A stretch of 64,000 nt of DNA, from the NCBI RefSeq assembly GCF_034931125.1, contig NZ_JAYGHM010000005.1:1-64000 (forward strand). The letters run 5' to 3'. The notes beneath the pieces are model-generated. The model ran no database searches. It was not told where the DNA came from and worked only from the letters and a program-made list of their open reading frames with translations. Position numbers and translations under genes: made by a program. This document shows, one piece after another, positions 46,683 to 54,206 of this stretch. Origin of the DNA: Rivularia sp034931125 (GTDB lineage: Bacteria; Cyanobacteriota; Cyanobacteriia; Cyanobacteriales; Nostocaceae). Positions within the stretch are counted from its first letter, which is position 1; the number at the start of each line of letters is the position of its first letter.

Positions 46683-47138
46683 ATGGCTCACCACTCTTCT
46701 TCCCATTATCCCGATATAGGTGCTTTAGGTGAAGACCTAACAACTCAATGGCTTAAATCTATAGGTTGGACGATTCTACATCGTCGCTGGCACTGTCGTT
46801 GGGGAGAAATTGATATTATTGCCGAAAGGGAAGATGATTCGGGTACAGTTATATTAGCATTTGTGGAAGTCAAAACCCGCTCGACCGGTAATTGGGATGC
46901 TGGAGGAAGAATGGCGATCGCACTTCCTAAGCAAGCTAAACTTTGTCGCACCGCTGCAATGTTTCTGGCAACTTTTCCGCAAAAAGCTGACTATCCTTGC
47001 CGATTTGATGTAGCCTTTGTTTGCTGTCAGAGAAAAATAACTCAAGCTAATGCCTTAGCTAATTTATCAGCATCAGGATATTATTTAACTCTACAAGAAT
47101 ATATTCCCGCAGCATTTGAATATTCAATTGACAATTAG
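46683..47138 (+). CDS. YraN/UPF0102-family putative endonuclease
   Basis: A 151-residue protein of the UPF0102 family with a PD-(D/E)xK-like fold. The motif set is visible: GALGEDLTTQWLKSIGW, RWHCRWGEIDIIAERE and ILAFVEVKTRSTGNW. The Glu/Asp of GEIDII and the Glu-x-Lys of VEVKTR are the presumed metal-site residues. Function is not settled; a role in DNA processing is suspected. It starts 16 bp from the divergent pentapeptide gene. Length is at the long end for the family owing to a C-terminal extension. Confidence 0.88.
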   Translation: MAHHSSSHYPDIGALGEDLTTQWLKSIGWTILHRRWHCRWGEIDIIAEREDDSGTVILAFVEVKTRSTGNWDAGGRMAIALPKQAKLCRTAAMFLATFPQKADYPCRFDVAFVCCQRKITQANALANLSASGYYLTLQEYIPAAFEYSIDN

Positions 47139-47223
47139 CAATATTTATGGTAGACAAAAACATTAATTACCGATTATCAATTAATCACTACCTCGCTGTA
47201 ATAGGTAAATATAACAGCGATTG

Positions 47224-47613
47224 TTACGCTAAAGTTTCCGGACAGTAACCCAACCCTCTCACAAATTGTTGTCGGAATGCTTCAATTTCTTCTTTGTCAG
47301 GGCTACCGTGAGAAACAATCGCGACTTGATAGCGACGCATGACCTCAACAGGATTTTGTTGGGCTTCCAAACTCCACAGTGCCATTTGGACTCGCATTGG
47401 AGGTTCGTAGCGAATTCCTAGTTCGTTCAAGAAAGCCCGAATATCACCATCTAGATCGGCAGAAATTGGATAATCGAGCTTGACTCTAACCACCCAACCA
47501 TCTATTTGATGAATTACGGTGATAAAGGAAACAGGGACTCGGGATCTAGCGTGCAAATATTGAACAACCCTTAAAGTTAAACTGGCATTTGCCAGATAAT
47601 ACAAATATTCCAT
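47224..47613 (-). CDS. Conserved cyanobacterial hypothetical protein
   Basis: A protein of about 129 residues that I do not recognise. It begins MEYLYYLANASLTLRVVQYL and looks like a small alpha/beta domain: GWVVRVKLDYPIS, then LNELGIRYEPPMRV, then a helical C-terminus. No signal peptide, membrane segment or metal motif is present. The frame reaches a TTG at 47637, but ATG 47613 after CACTAAG is preferred. It is convergent with the YraN-like gene and divergent from queA. Nucleotide composition is like its neighbours, so it looks native. Confidence 0.65.
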   Translation of the reverse strand: MEYLYYLANASLTLRVVQYLHARSRVPVSFITVIHQIDGWVVRVKLDYPISADLDGDIRAFLNELGIRYEPPMRVQMALWSLEAQQNPVEVMRRYQVAIVSHGSPDKEEIEAFRQQFVRGLGYCPETLA

Positions 47614-47687
47614 CTTAGTGCTTGGGATCAAAGCCAACTCTACATCTCTACATTTCTATATTGATATACAGACCTCGAATTTCGGTA

Positions 47688-47725
47688 GGGTAAAAGCCCC
47701 CGTTTTTGGATGGGGAGGTTTACCC
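47688..47725. repeat. GGGTAAA...TTTACCC hairpin upstream of queA
   Basis: GGGTAAAAGCCCC pairs with GGGGAGGTTTACCC, giving two stem segments separated by a small internal loop. It is followed by AATTTTTATC on the plus strand. It lies about 140 bp before queA. It could be an attenuator or a plain interspersed palindrome; nothing decides between them. Confidence 0.5.
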
Positions 47726-47862
47726 AATTTTTATCATCGAGATTCCGTATTACTTAAACATACTCCAAGCGATAGTATGCTTAATCTTACTTAAGGCAGA
47801 GACTTTAGATTTCCTTTATAAACTATAATCCAGATTTTTTCGACTAAAAAGCCTAAATATCA

Positions 47863-49056
47863 ATGCAGCAACCACCAAACGTGAGCAAACACAATTCTTC
47901 TGAGTCAGAAACCGATTTGTCTCAAGGTATTTACTCTTCAAGTCAAATGACTACAGATGTCGATATCGACCGTTCCCTCGACGGATATGACTACGATTTA
48001 CCCCCGGAATTAATCGCTCAAAATCCTGCCGTTCCCAGAGATAGTTCGCGGCTGTTAGTAGTAGATTCCCCGAACACTGGTATTAAAAAGTTACCAGACC
48101 AGCGCATTTTTCGAGATTTACCAGTAATTCTGCGTCCCCAGGATTTACTAGTAATGAATGATACAAAGGTAATACCGGCGAGGCTATACGGACGTAAAAC
48201 TACGGGAGCGCAAATAGAAGTTTTGCTGTTGTCAGAATTGCAGCACAATTGTTGGTTGGCTTTAGTGAAGCCGGGAAAGCGGTTTAAGCAAGGTAGTGAG
48301 ATTATTTTTGAGCCGAGGAAAGATTTAGAATCTTGTCAGGAATTAATTGCCAAAGTTTTGGGGACAGACGAAGCTACAGGAGGACGGTTGCTGCAATTTG
48401 ATTTACCTCCTGGAACATCTTTGATTCAGCTATTAGATGTATTTGGAGAAGTACCTTTACCGCCTTATATTACACAGAGTAGTGCCGAAAGCCAGCAGTA
48501 TCAGACAGTCTACGCTGAAAATCCCGGAGCAGTTGCAGCACCAACAGCGGGACTGCATTTTACTCCCCAACTATTAGAAAACTTGCAGGAATCCGGAATT
48601 AATCGAGCTTTTGTGACCTTACACGTCGGAGTCGGAACATTTCGTCCTGTGGAAGTAGAAGATGTAACGACCCATGAAATGCATAGAGAATGGATTGAAG
48701 TACCAGCCCAAACAGTAGAGCAAATCCGCGACACCAAAGCCAAAGGTGGAAGAGTTATTGCAGTCGGAACAACGGTAGTACGTGCATTAGAAGGAGCAGC
48801 TAAAGAGAAAGGAGAATTACAGCCATTTTGCGGTGAAACCAACTTATTTATCTATCCCGGCTATAAATGGCAAGTAGTAGAAGGCTTGATTACCAACTTT
48901 CATTTACCTCGTTCCAGTTTATTGATGTTGGTAAGCGCATTAATTGGGAGACAAAGATTATTGAATGTTTATCAGGAAGCGATCGCATCTCGATATCGTT
49001 TCTATTCCTTCGGTGATGCGATGTTGATTCTGCCGGAAGCAGTTATTAAAGGTTAA
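47863..49056 (+). CDS. queA: S-adenosylmethionine:tRNA ribosyltransferase-isomerase
   Basis: The enzyme forms epoxyqueuosine in the wobble position of GUN tRNAs. The family start is DYDLPPELIAQNPAVPRDSSRLLV, followed by RDLPVILRPQDLLVMNDTKVIPARL, YAENPGAVAAPTAGLHFT and TLHVGVGTFRPVEVEDVTTHEMH. The frame has a polar N-terminal extension (residues 1-28, MQQPPNVSKHN...); ATG 47947 (MTTDVDIDRS) is an equally possible start. The final codons (ATTAAAGGTTAA) are the first units of the AAAGGTT heptamer array, so Lys-Gly-stop comes from repeat sequence. Confidence 0.94.
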   Translation: MQQPPNVSKHNSSESETDLSQGIYSSSQMTTDVDIDRSLDGYDYDLPPELIAQNPAVPRDSSRLLVVDSPNTGIKKLPDQRIFRDLPVILRPQDLLVMNDTKVIPARLYGRKTTGAQIEVLLLSELQHNCWLALVKPGKRFKQGSEIIFEPRKDLESCQELIAKVLGTDEATGGRLLQFDLPPGTSLIQLLDVFGEVPLPPYITQSSAESQQYQTVYAENPGAVAAPTAGLHFTPQLLENLQESGINRAFVTLHVGVGTFRPVEVEDVTTHEMHREWIEVPAQTVEQIRDTKAKGGRVIAVGTTVVRALEGAAKEKGELQPFCGETNLFIYPGYKWQVVEGLITNFHLPRSSLLMLVSALIGRQRLLNVYQEAIASRYRFYSFGDAMLILPEAVIKG

Positions 49057-49151
49057 AGGTTAAAGGTTAAAGGTCAAAGGTCAAAGGTTAAAGGTTAAAG
49101 GTCAAAGGTCAAAGGTTAAAGGTTAAAGGTCAAAGGTCACAGGTTAAAGGT
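49051..49151. repeat. AAAGGTT/AAAGGTC heptamer array at the queA 3' end
   Basis: About fourteen 7-bp units. After the first three AAAGGTT units the order settles into C C T T C C T T, a 28-bp higher-order repeat. The array starts within the last sense codons of queA and ends near 49151. A small related cluster in the opposite strand sense (ACCTTTA, ACCTCTA) lies at about 58113-58160. Confidence 0.88.
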
Positions 49152-49179
49152 AATAACTTCTTCTTCATCTCCCCTATCT

Positions 49180-49352
49180 TTCCCTCACTCCTCACTCCTA
49201 ACNNNNNNNNNNNNNNNNNNNNNNNNNNNNNNNNNNNNNACTCCTCACTCCTAACTCCTAACTCCTCACTCCTAACTCCTCACTCCTAACTCCTAACTCC
49301 TCACTCCTAACTCCTCACTCCTAACTCCTAACTCCTAACTCCTAACTGCTCA
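49180..49352. repeat. CTCCTAA/CTCCTCA heptamer array with assembly gap
   Basis: A second heptamer array, with units CTCCTAA and CTCCTCA, interrupted by 37 N at 49203-49239. The true length is unknown. Single units of the same motif recur near 33465 and 60220. Confidence 0.85.
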
Positions 49353-49452
49353 CTGCTTCTTGAAAAATTTATCGAATAAACTTCAATTTTCCTCTCCATG
49401 ATGGGCATTCTAACTTAAACAGCATCAGTATTAAGTGCAGGAAAAGCTTAAA

Positions 49453-50556
49453 ATGTCTCAAAAATTTGCAAATGTGCGGCGGATTATTCGCGCTTGTGTT
49501 CCTTTACTATTTTACTCCTGTGCTACGTTCGTGGGATTTGCCACCTTACCTGGAAATAAACTTTTAGCACAAACCGCTGTCACTCAAGATTTGGAAGCTG
49601 CTGGTTTGTTTCAGCAGGGAGTTATGCGCTATAACCGTAACGATTTCCAGGGGGCTGAATCGGCTTTACGGGCTGCTTTGAGTCGCGATTCTAATCTTGG
49701 TGTAGCACGGAATTATTTAGGTAATATTTTTTTAAAGCAAAATCGTTTGGATGCAGCTATACAGGAGTATGGAGAAGCAATTCGTCTTAATCCAGATTTA
49801 GCGGAAGCTTACTATAATTTGGGTTTAGCACTGCAAAAGCAAGAACAAAACGAAGCCGCAATTACTGCTTACCGTCAAGCATTAGTAGTTGAACCGACAA
49901 TGGCGAATGCTCAATATAATCTCGGATTAGCTCTGTATCAACAAGGACGAAAAGAAGAGGCGATCGCCGCTTACGAGCAATCAATTCATCTAGATAAAGA
50001 TAATGCCAATGCTTATTTTAATCTGGGAATAGCTTTGCAGGAACAAGGAGACACAGCTAAAGCTATCTCTGCTTACCGCGAAGTGTTGATATTAAATCCT
50101 CAGAGCATTACAGCATACAATAATTTGGGTGGTTTACTAGCGGTTCGCGGTCAAACTCCCGAAGCGATTGAGACTTACATCCAAGCTATTCGTCGCGTTC
50201 CAGATAATCCTTCTGCTTATTACAATTTGGGAGTAGCTTTTTATAAACAAGGGGAATTTAAGAAAGCTCAGCAAGTTCTCAAACGCGCTCATAAAGAATA
50301 TCGCAAACAAGGTAATGTTGAACAAACACAAGTAATTGAGCAGTTGATGCAAGAAATTGTTTCATCTCAAACTAAACAACCAGCAATTGAAGCTGCTCCT
50401 GAGTCGTCCGTGGTGATTCCTAGCAATAATGAAGCGGAACAACCTTCAGATAATAGTGAAGTTGAGTTTTCCCCAGAAGTACCTGAGAATACACAACCAC
50501 CATCTTCCGAACCGGAAATTCCAGCTACAACTCAAGAAGAGTTTGGATTTCAGTAA
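49453..50556 (+). CDS. Exported TPR-repeat protein
   Basis: A protein of about 367 residues. An N-terminal signal segment (RACVPLLFYSCATFVGFA to about LLAQT) is followed by about seven tetratricopeptide repeats (about 50-290), many with the pattern A-x-Y-N-L-G-L-A-L. A low-complexity Pro/Glu/Ser tail ends with TTQEEFGFQ. TPR arrays are protein-interaction scaffolds; the partner is unknown. Although the frame opens at GTG 49435, ATG 49453 preceded by AGGA at 9 bp is the better start. A strong terminator follows 78 bp after the stop. Confidence 0.88.
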   Translation: MSQKFANVRRIIRACVPLLFYSCATFVGFATLPGNKLLAQTAVTQDLEAAGLFQQGVMRYNRNDFQGAESALRAALSRDSNLGVARNYLGNIFLKQNRLDAAIQEYGEAIRLNPDLAEAYYNLGLALQKQEQNEAAITAYRQALVVEPTMANAQYNLGLALYQQGRKEEAIAAYEQSIHLDKDNANAYFNLGIALQEQGDTAKAISAYREVLILNPQSITAYNNLGGLLAVRGQTPEAIETYIQAIRRVPDNPSAYYNLGVAFYKQGEFKKAQQVLKRAHKEYRKQGNVEQTQVIEQLMQEIVSSQTKQPAIEAAPESSVVIPSNNEAEQPSDNSEVEFSPEVPENTQPPSSEPEIPATTQEEFGFQ

Positions 50557-50631
50557 TCCAGATTCAATGCGATCGCAATGAGAATTAAATCATAGTTTTC
50601 GGAATTTTAGAATATATATAACAATACGATT

Positions 50632-50664
50632 AAACTCGGTTTTCCCCAAAAGCCGGGTTTTTTT
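50632..50664 (+). terminator. Rho-independent terminator after the TPR gene
   Basis: ACTCGGTTTT pairs with AAAAGCCGGGT around CCCC (one bulged G and one wobble pair), followed directly by a run of T. It is the clearest intrinsic terminator in the window. Confidence 0.88.
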
Positions 50665-51277
50665 ATATTGCGATCGCATCTCGCTGTTAATACTTATTAA
50701 AGGCTGAATAAAATCTAATTTAATTTATGATTAAGAATATTTTTTATTACTACAAATATAATGTTTTAGATATTGTAATCTGGATTGATTATTAAATAAA
50801 TTTAGATATTTTCAGGACTTACGCGATTGTCACAAGACTCAGATGGTGCCGTACACTCACCGTCTTATTACTAGGTTGATAATTAGTCTGTGTACTAGCA
50901 CCCTACTACAAAAAAATGTGCCAGTTGCGTAAGTCCTAATTTTTAGGATACGTTACTTTCATTGCATAAAAACACCATAAAATTGTCATTTGTATCACTC
51001 TATAATTAGACAATATTTTATTTAATTTTTATTTAATCTACGTAGCTCAAACTTCAAATATTTGAAAATTATTTATATATAATATTTTTTGTGCGCTGAC
51101 TATATTTCTAACATTTAATAACAATAAATATTCTTTTTATAAATTATTTATACCGTTTAATTAAATTATTCGTGCGAATCTAGATCTAAGAAGATGTTGC
51201 ACTGCAATGTCTCTACGTTAGTTATATGTATTTCTATTAATTATTTATCAGAAGCTACAATTACATAGGTTTCCTAA
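50665..51277. other. AT-rich intergenic region with MITE
   Basis: No gene was seen. It contains the MITE copy at 50814-50937 and otherwise very AT-rich sequence that should include the promoter of the RCK-channel gene. Nothing else could be supported. Confidence 0.6.
50814..50937. mobile_element. MITE copy 2 (124 bp, TIR AGGACTTACGC)
   Basis: It begins AGGACTTACGCGATTG and ends CAGTTGCGTAAGTCCT, with near-perfect inverted termini. Internally GGTGCCGTACAC pairs with GTGTACTAGCACC. Compared with copy 1 at 22517-22639, the stem positions TG/CA have changed to GT/AC on both arms, which preserves pairing. No coding capacity. No unambiguous target duplication. Confidence 0.88.
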
Positions 51278-53293
51278 ATGTCGTCATCTGAACAACAGAA
51301 TCAATCGGCTCTGAACTCGCATTTTATAGTTTGTGGTTTGGGTAGTTTGGGTCAACATTGTATCAAGCTACTTAAAGATTTTGGTGTACCTGTAATTGCC
51401 ATTGATAAACAAGAAAAGATAAAATGGGAAGTTGATGGTATCCCGAATTCGATTAAAAAGAATTATTTAGTTGGAGATATTCAAGATTCGGAAGTTTTAG
51501 TAAAGGCTAATATCAAAGAATGTCGAGCAATATTAATAGTTACAAATGATGAAATAGTAAATGTAAAAGTAGCTGATGAAATAAATAAACTAAATCCTCA
51601 AGCTCGGATGATTATTCGCTCATCAAAAAAGGATTTACATGAAAAAAGTAAGTTAAATATTGATAACGTAGTAGTTTGCGATCCAACAGAATTGCCTGCA
51701 CAAGTATTTGCAACCCGTGCTTTAGGAGATGAAAATCGCGGTTTTTTTAAATTAGAAGATGAATGGTTAGGAGTACTTAAAGTTAAAATTCATCCCCATC
51801 ATAAATGGCGGAATCGTCAACTACATCAAATTAATACCAAAGAATGCCGAATACTCTGTCATATTCCCGCGAGAAAACAGCTTCCGACTTTATTCCACAA
51901 ATGGAAACCGAATTTAATTTTGTATCCTAATGACGAAGTTGTTTATATTGAAATTGATCGCAATTTAGTTCATTGGTATGGTGAATCAGATTGTTTATCT
52001 TCTGAATGGAAAAATAAAGGGTTTAAACAGAAAATTATTGATTTTTTATCCAAATTTAAGCGAGAGAAAAAAGCCCTTGCTTTCAAAGAATGGATTAAAC
52101 ATCAACTCAATCAACCGATTATTCGCATCGTATTTTTGACTTGGCTGATTCTGTTTGTTATTGGTGTTGTAATTCTAACTTTTGGATTCAAATTACCTCT
52201 CTGGAAAGCTTTTTATAGTTCTGCTGTAATGCTTTTGGGGGGATATGATGATGTTTATATAGAAGCAGAGAGTAAGGTTGTAGAATTGCAGCGGTTGATG
52301 AATTTTATCTATATGCTTAGCGGTATCCTGTTAATGGGTGTATTGCAAGCTTGGTTAACTCAATGGGTGTTAAACGAAAAATTTCAGCAGCTATTTGCTT
52401 ATCCCAAACGCAACCATATTGTGGTAGTTGGTTTGAGTAGTCTGGGTGAGAAAATTGCCGACTTTTTACAAAAATGGCAACAGCCAGTATTTGCAATCAA
52501 CGATAAGAAGGTCAAGGGTCGTGTTTTACCGCAGATGCAGTTATTAATTGGTAATTTCATTGATAACCTGCAAAAAATTGATGTTGCAAATGCTAAAAGT
52601 GTTGTTGTTGTTACCGATAATGAAGATGACAATATTGATATTGGTTTAAAAGCTTATAAAGCAAATCCCAATTGTACTTTAATTATTCGCACTTTTGACC
52701 ATTACAAAACCAACGAAATTAAAGAATATTTACCTTATGCAAAAGTTATTAATGATTACGAACTTTCCGCAGAAGTCTTTGTAAGTAACGCTTTTGGGAA
52801 ACATATCCGTAATATGCTGCGGATGAATGAGCAAACTATTTTGGTTGCAGAATACACTATCAAACCAGGAGATACTTTAAATGGATGTTTCTTGTTTGAA
52901 ATTGCTTATGGGTATGAAGTCGTACCTATTCTTTACCAAACATACAAGCAAGTTCGTCCTAAAATTATGCCTAGCTATTGGGATAAATCACCTTTAGAAT
53001 CCGGAGACAGAATTGTTATCCTGGCAAACTTCGATAGTCTGCAAAAAATCGAAATCGGCGATCGCCAACTTCCCGATTGTAAATTAAGGGTTAAAGAAGC
53101 ACCATCGCAAGATGTGATACTCAAAGCAGCCGCAATTATCGCTTTTATTTGTGGCTGTAACAGAAAAATGGCGCGAAAATTAATGGATAATTTACCCGGT
53201 ACGCTAGATTATCCTATATATAAGCATCAAGGACAATTGTTATTAAGAAAGCTGAAAAAGTATGGTGTTGATGCTACTTTGGTCGAAAATTAA
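51278..53293 (+). CDS. Two-RCK (TrkA-N) ion-channel-like membrane protein
   Basis: A 671-residue protein with an unusual RCK-pore-RCK order. The N-terminal NAD-binding RCK domain has FIVCGLGSLGQHCIKLL and LVGDIQDSEVL. Two membrane helices (about 285-305 and 345-370) flank a pore-like loop FYSSAVMLLGGYDDVYIEAE. A second RCK domain starts at HIVVVGLSSLGEKIADFL. The second ends with a TrkA-C-like module. The selectivity-filter position reads LGGYDD, not TxGYGD, so potassium selectivity is doubtful. The 3' end overlaps the stop codon of the convergent MEKHLA gene by 4 bp. Confidence 0.83.
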   Translation: MSSSEQQNQSALNSHFIVCGLGSLGQHCIKLLKDFGVPVIAIDKQEKIKWEVDGIPNSIKKNYLVGDIQDSEVLVKANIKECRAILIVTNDEIVNVKVADEINKLNPQARMIIRSSKKDLHEKSKLNIDNVVVCDPTELPAQVFATRALGDENRGFFKLEDEWLGVLKVKIHPHHKWRNRQLHQINTKECRILCHIPARKQLPTLFHKWKPNLILYPNDEVVYIEIDRNLVHWYGESDCLSSEWKNKGFKQKIIDFLSKFKREKKALAFKEWIKHQLNQPIIRIVFLTWLILFVIGVVILTFGFKLPLWKAFYSSAVMLLGGYDDVYIEAESKVVELQRLMNFIYMLSGILLMGVLQAWLTQWVLNEKFQQLFAYPKRNHIVVVGLSSLGEKIADFLQKWQQPVFAINDKKVKGRVLPQMQLLIGNFIDNLQKIDVANAKSVVVVTDNEDDNIDIGLKAYKANPNCTLIIRTFDHYKTNEIKEYLPYAKVINDYELSAEVFVSNAFGKHIRNMLRMNEQTILVAEYTIKPGDTLNGCFLFEIAYGYEVVPILYQTYKQVRPKIMPSYWDKSPLESGDRIVILANFDSLQKIEIGDRQLPDCKLRVKEAPSQDVILKAAAIIAFICGCNRKMARKLMDNLPGTLDYPIYKHQGQLLLRKLKKYGVDATLVEN

Positions 53294-53772
53294 TCGAGAA
53301 ATTTGTAATTAGAATAGATAGCAGCTTGACCAAAATATTTATTTTCTTCGTCTAAAAGGTTCCAGATCGTACCGTCTTCTATGTAAAAACGCTTGCTGCT
53401 GCTAGAAATGCGAACCCCGGAAAAATGGCTAAAACCTTTAGCAGCAGTTTCAGCTAAAAGGCGATCGCGTTCTTCTTGAACTATTTCCTCTGCGGATTGT
53501 CGTGAAGCCATCGAAGTAAAATCTTCCCAGTCAAGCTCCCATAGTTGCAAAGCTTTGCGATTACCGTAATTAAAAATTGGGTCGGCTTCTATACCGTGAG
53601 ATACCAAGGCAAATTCAGCTTCAAACAACGTTTGAGCTACTTCTTCAGGGGAACCCGGACAATTCACTAAGGTACCACCAGTCCAGCACTCGAAGCTCGA
53701 CATTAATATTTGGCTATGACGTACTATTTTATTTTGTTGCCAAGGTTGAATATTATCGTTAATCATGTCCAA
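53290..53772 (-). CDS. MEKHLA-domain protein
   Basis: A 160-residue single-domain protein of the MEKHLA family, a PAS-like fold also found at the C-terminus of plant HD-ZIP III factors. Features are LFEAEFALVSHGIEADPIFNY, RKALQLWELDWEDFTSM and the family-typical end FSGVRISSSSKRFYIEDGTIWNLL. In cyanobacteria it occurs as a stand-alone protein, ligand unknown. It is convergent with the RCK-channel gene and shares stop-codon bases with it. The frame starts with MDMINDN; the second Met two residues on is equally possible. Confidence 0.87.
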   Translation of the reverse strand: MDMINDNIQPWQQNKIVRHSQILMSSFECWTGGTLVNCPGSPEEVAQTLFEAEFALVSHGIEADPIFNYGNRKALQLWELDWEDFTSMASRQSAEEIVQEERDRLLAETAAKGFSHFSGVRISSSSKRFYIEDGTIWNLLDEENKYFGQAAIYSNYKFLD

Positions 53773-54206
53773 AATTCTTCACATTTTTGTGCGTAACAAA
53801 CTTTCCATGCTTAGATATCTGTCATTTTTTACCTTAAGTATGCGTAAATACTCTTGATTACAAAAAGTTTAATGTATTATAGTATTATAAATAATTTATC
53901 TAAAAAATTACTTTATTAGAAGATTTATTATTTGCACAAGAGTATTGACGTTTTTCATCAGGTATGATTTTAAACAAATATAGAACTTGAGACATTAATC
54001 ATAGCCTTTCCCCTTCTAAAATTTGTTTTTAAAATGAATTATTTTATAACAGACAAGATATGATGAAAGTCTTGTCAGCGTCACGTCTTCTACTCTTCTG
54101 CTATTGCATTGTTAAAGTTCCGAATTCTATTTCGGGTATTATATTGGCTACCTGAAGATACGCAACAATTTGCATGGAGTAAAGACAATAGTTATGAAAT
54201 TCAGTT
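53773..54206. other. AT-rich intergenic region upstream of the REC-GAF-kinase
   Basis: No gene, repeat or clear promoter element could be identified in these 434 bp beyond AT-rich sequence. It presumably holds the divergent promoters of the MEKHLA gene and the kinase gene. Confidence 0.5.
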
